Below, piece by piece: positions 56,963 through 64,000 of a stretch of DNA of 64,000 nt. Position 1 is the stretch's first letter, and every line of letters begins with the position of its first letter. The notes beneath the pieces were generated by a model, which worked only from the letters and a program-made list of their open reading frames with translations, was not told the origin of the DNA and made no database searches. The translations under genes and the position numbers were made by a program. Source of the DNA: Augochlora pura (lineage: Eukaryota; Arthropoda; Insecta; Hymenoptera; Halictidae); contig NC_135774.1 of NCBI RefSeq assembly GCF_028453695.1, forward strand, positions 3,472,001-3,536,000, written 5' to 3'.

Positions 56963-59854
56963 GGGTTGAATATTATCGGAGACGGTATTAGTTCGTCATC
57001 TTTTGGATGGATCTTTGGATCGCGCGGACCGTATGCTTTTACACCAAGGTGGAGGCTGGCCAATCGTTGGGGTAGTCACGATCTAAATACAATCTAGGTG
57101 CGATCCAGGTGCGAGCCGGATAGGAGCCAGAGGTGGCGGTTAGATGGGATGCGTGCGAGAGGCGGCTCGACGGTGCGTCGGCCAGGGGGGTGTCGTTTAA
57201 CGGTGTAGCGGCGTCGGCCGTTCGAGCGGCAAATCCATCAGGCGGGTGCTTGGGCATCGTATCCCCCACGGGGCGGATAAATACTTATTTAACGCGCTTA
57301 TGCATGCCGCCGCGGTAGCGATGCGACCCGTAAATCTGTCCGAGGAAGCACAATGCTGCTAATTATATACATTCCCGTGACGCGAACGCGGCGGCGCGAG
57401 AGAGACGACGAGAGACCGTCGAGAGGGACTCTCGGGGAACGACGGAGCGAGTCGGCGAGAGGTCGAAAGGGAGAGAACGACGGCGAGGCAACGGCGAAAG
57501 ACAGAGAAAGACAGAGGGGGGAGGGGGAGAGACGGAGAAAGGGAAGGAAGGCGACCTCTGGTACCCCAGGAACGGCGAGCCACGCTCCCCGAAACGCTCC
57601 CCTCGCGCCGCGCTTCCCCGAGCCGTGCCGTCGGCTCAAAAGACTCGCAGATTTATTGCCAAAGAGAGAAGGGAAAATGTCGACCTAAGCTCATACGTAC
57701 AGGCTTGGCAGTTTGTATGCCCGCGCACTCTCCGTTCGGAGAGGTTACGAATCTAGCGAGAAAGACGGACGGACCGAAAAAGACGAAGAAAGAGCGGCAG
57801 CGGGTAGCGGGAGCCTGCTCGAGCGCGCGCGCGCGCGCTCCCCGAGCACAGGGGGGTCGACGGAAGACCGAGCCTGCTAGGATATCGGAAGGGGTGGCTC
57901 GCAGAATGAGCGGTGTCGGAGGGTGAACAAGGTGAGGGGAACGCTTACCAGCGCGGGGGGGCGTCTGGGGGCGACTGCCAGAGAGACCGGGACACGCGGG
58001 ACACGGGGGGGCTCGCGGGAGGAGGGGCGGGGGGCGAGCGCGCGGCGGCTCGGGGGGATGGGGCGAGAGAGTCGGAGGGGGGCGGCAAGAACTGGCAGCG
58101 GAGGAAAGAGAACGAAGCTATAAATTCCATCCCTCCGCGTCTCCGCTCGTCGTGCTATATCGTTGATTTATAAATATGACTGTAGCGAAGTATAATAATA
58201 CGTACGTATCCACCGAGCCGCGTCGATGGTCTCCTCTGCCTCTGCCCCTTTCCTGCGTCTCTGTTGCTTCTCTTCTGTCTCTCCCGTCTCTCCCGACTCT
58301 CCCCCGTCCCGTCTCCACCCCGCCGCGCCGATTCGCTTTTCGTCCTCATCCCATCGCGCCTCGCTCCCCGTTGATCGTTACCCCTATCTCTCTTCGGCAT
58401 TTTCACCGCGAATCCCCGCGTCTTATCCGTCCCCGCGCGGCGTGATTTCTCGACGAGCGAAGAAAAAAAAAAGAAAGCCACGGGAAAACTTGGGACGAGC
58501 TGGAGGGCGAACGAGGCCGACTATACGCTCTCTACGCTCCGTCCGTGAACTTTGCCGCATCCTCGCCGATCGGTCGAGCAGCAGAGTCTCTCGAGCAGCC
58601 ACTCGCAGCGCCTCGCCGGACTCCTGCCTTTGCCTCCCCCGCCCCGCCTCGCCTTGCCTCGCCTTTGGCCGGCGAACCGTTGCCTCGCGTCGCGTCGCGT
58701 CGTGCCGGTCTCCTGCTCGGCTCGTAATTGAAATTTGATTTACGCGGGTCCGACCAGTGTCGGTCGGTCCGGCAGAAGCCACTCTCGTTTCGATGCCGTC
58801 GCGGCGCCGGGCGACGGCGGAGGCGGCGGCGGCGACGCCGAGGACAAGGACGAAAGGAAGACGAGCGTCGAGACGAACGATCCGGGAACGGAGGAGGAAG
58901 AGAGCGTCGTCGTCGTTGTGCACGGGGTAGCGGAGGTTGAACACGGGCGAACATGGGACCGGGGGAGGCGGAAAGGGAAGAAGCGACGCGGAGAAATACA
59001 AAAACCAGACTCGAACGTGGCATCGTCCCCTCACGGCATAACGTCAGTGGCAGAATATAATCAGGATTTGTAGCGAGGCAGCGCGTCGCGGCGGTGCGGC
59101 GCGGCGCGGAGGTCGGTTACGTCCGAAGCAGAAGCAGAAGCAGAAGCGTAGAGTTGTAGAGTCGTAGAACCGTGGTGGTGCCGCGGTGCCGCGGTGCCGG
59201 TAGAGCAGTAGAGCCGTAGAGCCGTCCAAACGAGACGGGTTCCACGGGTTCCGCGGGTTCCACGGGTTCCACGGAAGGACGAGGGGCACGATGGGGTCGG
59301 AGCGGGCTCCGTGGGCTCCATGGGACGCGAAAGCGGAGGCGCTGTTGAGACGCTCGGCCGTTATTAAGGCGCGACAAGAACTCTGCCGTGATGAGCGAGC
59401 CGCCGTGCCAGAAGATACCGGCAGTGATTTATGCGACAGGGACATCTACCAAGCGCATCGAGCATACCGAGCCCACCGCGCCGACCACCACCGCCGAACC
59501 TCGACGGCTCCTCTCTCTCTCTCTCTCTCTTTTTCCCCCTCCCTTTCTCTCTCTCCCTTTCTCCGTACCATCTCGCGAATTGCGACCGTACCGAGCATCG
59601 CCCTGTCGCTTCTGTTCTCGCTTTCGGTCCGTAAGGCGCGAAACATTGGAAATCCCGACCGATTCTGCTCGCACCGGGGCTCTTCTAGTCGCGCGACGCG
59701 CATCCAGTTTCCATCGACGTCGTCCCCGCTTCTTCCTCCTTTCCACTTCTTCCTCTTCCTCCGTCCCGATACCGTTCACTCCTGTCCCCTGTCCCACGTT
59801 GTTCTTTTCCGTTCGACGATTCATCTTTTCCGTCATTCCATTCCCTCTCGACCC

Positions 59855-59907
<53 letters not shown>

Positions 59908-60133
59908 CGTCGTCCCGTCTGTCTACTTATCCAACTATCCGCCTCTTCTCCCCGCCGTCACCAATAAGTCAAAGTTATCCCCGGCAGAGAAAAATGCCAG
60001 ACGTTTCCCAGAGCAGAGAAAGGCCGGCTTTCTCCGGCGTGATTTGTGACGACTGCTCGCTCAACTCACCGTGGCAATGAGTCGGTCAGTCGTAAATATC
60101 CTGGCAGACTTTAAGACGGCGAGCTGCTGCACG
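56963..60133. other. Gene-free stretch with compound repeats
   Basis: No gene is supported. Compound short repeats occupy about 59135-59280: (AGAAGC)n, GTAGAGYC units, GCCGCGGT units and four GGGTTCCAC units. (CT)n tracts at about 59512-59532 and 59861-59900. Frames crossing them are repeat-derived. About 57255-57350 is a small unique island. Confidence 0.45.
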
Positions 60134-60203
60134 GTGCGATGCGGCGCGGTGCGGTGCGGTGCGATGCGATGCGGCGCGATACGGTGCGGTTCGATGCGGC
60201 GGG
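60134..60203 (+). repeat. CpG pentanucleotide array, 14 units
   Basis: Fourteen in-phase 5-mers alternate GTGCG, ATGCG and GCGCG (late variants ATACG, GTTCG, GCGGG). It matches the first part of the 9334-9463 array in unit types. Confidence 0.85.
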
Positions 60204-63200
60204 GTGGTTGAATGAACGGACGGACGGACGGATGGACGCGTGGTAGAACCGTTGGAGAATCGTCGTCGCCAAAATGTCTTCCTGCGGCGCTGCAATTACT
60301 TCGAAATCTTTTGACTTGGGAATTAAATATACGGGAGAATGAATAAATTTAAGACACCTCATTATTCCTCAGAGACAAATTTAATTATCCCCGAAAACGA
60401 ATGAAAGGCACAGTAATTGGTCAACAAGCATAAGTATCCTATCCAATAGCGATTTTCCGCGCGGCGACGCGACGATCGAGAACCGCCTCGTTCGATCGGC
60501 GTTCCCGTCGCGATGAATTTCGCGACGCGAGAACCGGCGTCCCGATAACGACAACGACGACGACGACAACGGCAACGAAACCCCGCCCGAGAGTCCAAGA
60601 AGATGCCCGCAGCCGGCCGCGTTGCCGATCAAATTCACGATCGTTCGGTAACCCACCCACTTGGACGGCGGAGCACGGCTCGGCTCCACCCCCCCTTTAA
60701 ATCACTCGTTCTTTAATAATGGACAGATCCCATTATAATACCCAAGATTTATACCTGTGGCCCCCTTTTCTTTTTAGCGATAAATTTCATCGCCTTCTCC
60801 CCTTTTCTTTTTCACCGTCGATTAGCAAACTGTCGACCGGCCCGAACGTCTCGTAAAGATCGAAATAACTTTGAAAGGAGCAACGGTCGAGGAGAAGCGT
60901 CGAACGCCCCAAAGTCGGCCGATTGAACGATCGCCGGTCGATCTCTCGCGAGTCCATCGTAAAAGACGGAACGCGGTGGGGCGAGGAAACCGGGGAACGA
61001 CGGCGAGGAAGAGACGAAGAAAGAAGGGTGGCGAGAAGGGGAGGGAAGAAGAAGAGGGGAGGGGGGGGAAAGGAGGGGACGAAGGAACAACGGGTTCGCG
61101 TGGCTTCGGGGAGTTGACGTACGAGCGATAGGAGCCGACCAGACCTATAAATATCGTTGAAACGCGTCAAATAAATTCGAAGCTTTCCCATGACACGGCG
61201 CAAAAAGGGAATGGGGTGAGCGATGGTCCGATGCCTCGCCGCAAGGGTCACCCCTATTTATTGCCGAATTAAAGCGCGTCACCATTAATTTGCATACCGC
61301 GAGCGGTACGATCCCGAAGGAACGCGAGCGAGGCGCTGCAATTCGGCGCCGATCCACGATTCTTACCGAATCGGATCCCGTTTCATATCTCGCGATTGTC
61401 GCGATGAGATCGTGGTGATCGAGGATCACAGGAGCCGCGAGTCGGAAGGGTGGCGAGCAGAGACAGAAAGAAGGAGGAACGCGGAAACCGAGACAGAGAA
61501 AGAGAAGAGAAAGGAAGCGAAAGAGAAAAGAAGGAAGGAGAAAGGAAGGAAAGAGGAAGGAAGAGAGAGATCAAGAGAGAGAGAGAGAGAGAGATGGCGA
61601 GAGATCCGAAGGAGAGGTAACGAGCCGCTCGATGCGCGCCATAAATTAGCAATTATTTAATTTTCGTAGGGCTCCGGGTCCTTAGACGGCTCTAAATCAG
61701 TCTCCGTTGCAAAAAGCATAGATAACTATGACGCATGGCCCCCGGGAAGAGACAGGGGTGCGCTCACCGGATTGCGGCGGTGGTGACTTGGTTCGGACGG
61801 GTAGAAAAGCGACGAGGAGCGCTACCGGAGGACGGGCGAGAGACGAGGAGAGCCGGTCTGACGCGGAACAACATCGGAGTGGGGAGAGGGAGAGAGAGAG
61901 AAGACACGGACCGGTGGTCGAAATACCGGAGGGGCTGCGAACGGGCGGAAGGGAGGCGAAGAGGGAAACGAAGGAGAAAAGAACTGAGAAAGAACTGGAG
62001 GAGAAAAAGGGAATCGGTGAAACGAGTCCAAAGAGAAAGGGAGAGAGAGAGGGGGGAGATAAGAGGGAAAAGAAATCTGAATCGGGAGCGGAAACACGAG
62101 GAACGTGCTCCTGGTTCTCGCGAGCCGTACGAGGTGCAGCGTCGTCGTCGTCGTCGTCGTCGTCGGCGGCTCGCCGTTGACGCCGGGGTCTGGTCGGTCG
62201 GTCGGTCGGCCGTCCGGATAGCTGGATAGCTAAATGGGTGGTTGTACGATAACCGGCGGTGGGTGCACGGTGGCACCGTTGTTGCTCTTGCTTGGTCGTT
62301 GCGCGGGCAAGCGTGGACGAGAGGCGGAAAGACGGAGGACGGTGGACGGAGAGAGCGGAGAGCGCCGAGAGAACGGTGGTCGTCGAACGGGCACCGGGGG
62401 ATGGGGTCGAGGGACGCGAGACGAAGAACAGTGAGGGGGCGGGCGGGAGGGGGGGGGGGGCGACGAGCGGGGGGGGCGAAAGAGGACGGCGGAGGACGGC
62501 GAGGGAGGGAGAGAGACCGAGAGGAAACCGGAGTGAGCGAACGGGCACACGGAGCTGGGCACAATGGCAACTAGTTTTAATTACAAAGTAAGGTGAAGCG
62601 ATCAATCATAATGATGTACGTGAGGCAGGCGCGGCCTCTGGGGTGTCGAGGGTGGGATGCAGCGTCGAGGAGAAGGACGCGGCAGAGGAGAAGGGAAACG
62701 AAAAGGATGAGAAACGGGGTGGAGGAGGAAGGGACGGGCGGGGGCTAGCTGGCGGTGACGCGGCGGGACGGGACGAGGGGGCTTTCGCGTACACTTTGCG
62801 TATAATTTACTGGCACTGGATATACCTGAAGTTATGCTATACCGAAGCTGCCGTTGCACCTCTTCGTTTCGTTGTTCGTACTTCTCTCCTCTTCCAACCT
62901 CGCTTTCGCGAGCTTTCACTGTTGTCGACCGATAGCGCGAACGTTTCTTGCCTCCCCATTCTATTCCGCCTCCTTTTTCACCCTTTCATCCTTTCTTACT
63001 TTACGCCCCTTTCGCACCTACCCCGGCGACGTTCGTCGTCCCTGTATAACTCGCTCGTCAGATTTACTCTTTCTATGTCTCGTAGATAATAATAACCACT
63101 AATCGCGACATTTATCGTTAATTCGCGTATTGTCACGATTGCATCCGCGCATTAGTTGCATTGCATCTCTATCTCATCATTGTCCATTCTCACCCTTGTG

Positions 63201-64000
63201 TCGACAATTGAAGCGAACAATCCTGTTTGGATTATTCTAAAAATATTTTGATACATAAAGGATTACAATCGAGTGCCATACGCTCCCAATTGATTCACAA
63301 ATCCAACACCTTTCGTCGCCGCGTCGCAAACGTTACCTGCGCAGCTTCCCGCCTAGGATACGACGCGTCGTCTCGCAGACAGGACGTCGTCGTTCCCGAT
63401 CGTTTTCTATGATATATCCGACAGGGCGATACGTCCCGTCCTCTGTTTCCGCGAGACCGGAGAGGCAAAAGAGTAGAAGAAGAGGAGAAAAGAGCGAACA
63501 CGGAGAAGACGAGCCAGAAGAAGGGTCAGTCAGCGCCGTCGCCGGGCAACGTGACCCATCGAGTCGCGCGTATGAAAAATTAACGCGACGCGAAGCGGAA
63601 TCGAAGGTAGTTCTATTAGCCGGTCGCCGTCGTCGCGCGCGAGCGCGAAAACGAATCGCGACGCTGGCCGAGAAAACACACGGCCGGATAAAAGATCCAC
63701 GGGCCGGTTGTGTGTGTGTGTGTGTGTGCGTGCGTGCCCGGTTGTAGAGAGCTGCGTCGGTGCTTATCGTCTCTGTGAATGCGAGTAATTTCGCGCAACT
63801 AATTAGTCTCTCGTTAGCGAACGCGCCGTTCCACGAGCGGGAACGTAAAAAGGAGATAATTTTGCAATACGAATCCGCGACTTATCGGTTTCGCCGGTCC
63901 CGCTCCCACCGGGGACACTTCCCAGCGCGCGCGTTTCACCGCTACGAGTTCGCGAAGCGATTAATTAAATTCTCGGGTAATCAAATATGTCACTCAGCCG
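60204..64000. other. Gene-free stretch
   Basis: No gene is supported. An AT-richer patch is at about 60280-60440. An ORF-poor island at about 61140-61300 has CTATTTATTGCCGAATTAAAG and an ATTTGCAT octamer (61288-61295). GA tracts at 61450-61600 and 61880-62100, (GTC)n at about 62138-62164 and (GGTC)n at about 62189-62208, and (GT)n near 63708-63727. Frames of up to 302 codons through 61697-62605 are built on these repeats. Confidence 0.45.

Noticed and set aside
61697..62605. 302-codon minus-strand frame
   Set aside because: Built on GA, GTC and GGTC microsatellites; two other long frames overlap it.
1..64000. tRNA, rRNA, snRNA and CRISPR arrays
   Set aside because: I looked for T-arm/B-box-like GGTTCGAATCC strings, U6-like starts and spaced palindromic repeats and saw none that completed a structure.

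Overview
This window reads as intergenic or deep intronic DNA from an arthropod nuclear genome, most likely an insect and plausibly a hymenopteran (bee, ant or wasp). The assignment is an inference. It rests on GC-rich, CpG-undepleted DNA crowded with (GA)n/(CT)n microsatellites, on very few and very decayed transposon copies (mariner, piggyBac-type and an LTR), and on the absence of any bacterial-style gene packing. No protein-coding gene, tRNA, rRNA or CRISPR array can be supported. The longest open frames (about 370 codons or fewer) lie in GC-rich or simple-sequence DNA. Their residue use is Arg/Ser/Pro-rich or repeats of the underlying microsatellite, and I recognised no protein family in any of them.

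Layout: 1-24,900 is GC-rich DNA with GA/CT arrays, pentamer and 7-11 bp minisatellites, a 33-nt G run (8795-8827), and ORF-poor islands carrying stem-loops (3175, 8627, 11438, 15168, 19716, 22411). A 10-bp-phased AT minisatellite sits at 21371-21530. A 271-bp candidate solo LTR with a 4-bp target duplication is at 24915-25185. The 25-34 kb stretch has GGT/GGA/TCC simple sequence, an AT-rich 27.3-27.8 kb segment and a possible regulatory island near 33.3 kb. The 34.3-35.7 kb stretch is the most ORF-poor and AT-rich block; it holds three alternating copies of a 20-bp motif and ends in an 82-bp mariner-type terminal-inverted-repeat remnant. The 38.9-39.3 kb and 56.5-57.0 kb AT-rich patches look like TTAA-flanked piggyBac-type MITEs; the second is convincing. 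A 17-bp minisatellite lies at 45.9 kb, a cluster of eight ambiguous bases at 44.36-44.48 kb, and a 26-nt C run at 49.35 kb. The remainder to 64 kb is similar GC-rich, microsatellite-laden DNA with a few AT-richer islands.

I did not find a new multi-gene system. The items most worth testing are (i) several ORF-free stem-loops, above all 8627-8686, that could be unannotated small-RNA precursors; (ii) the three TTAA or TG..CA mobile-element remnants; (iii) a dispersed family of CpG-centred pentanucleotide arrays kept strictly in 5-bp phase; and (iv) the ORF-poor, homeodomain-site-rich islands that could be cis-regulatory elements of a neighbouring developmental gene. All functional statements are hypotheses from inspection alone.
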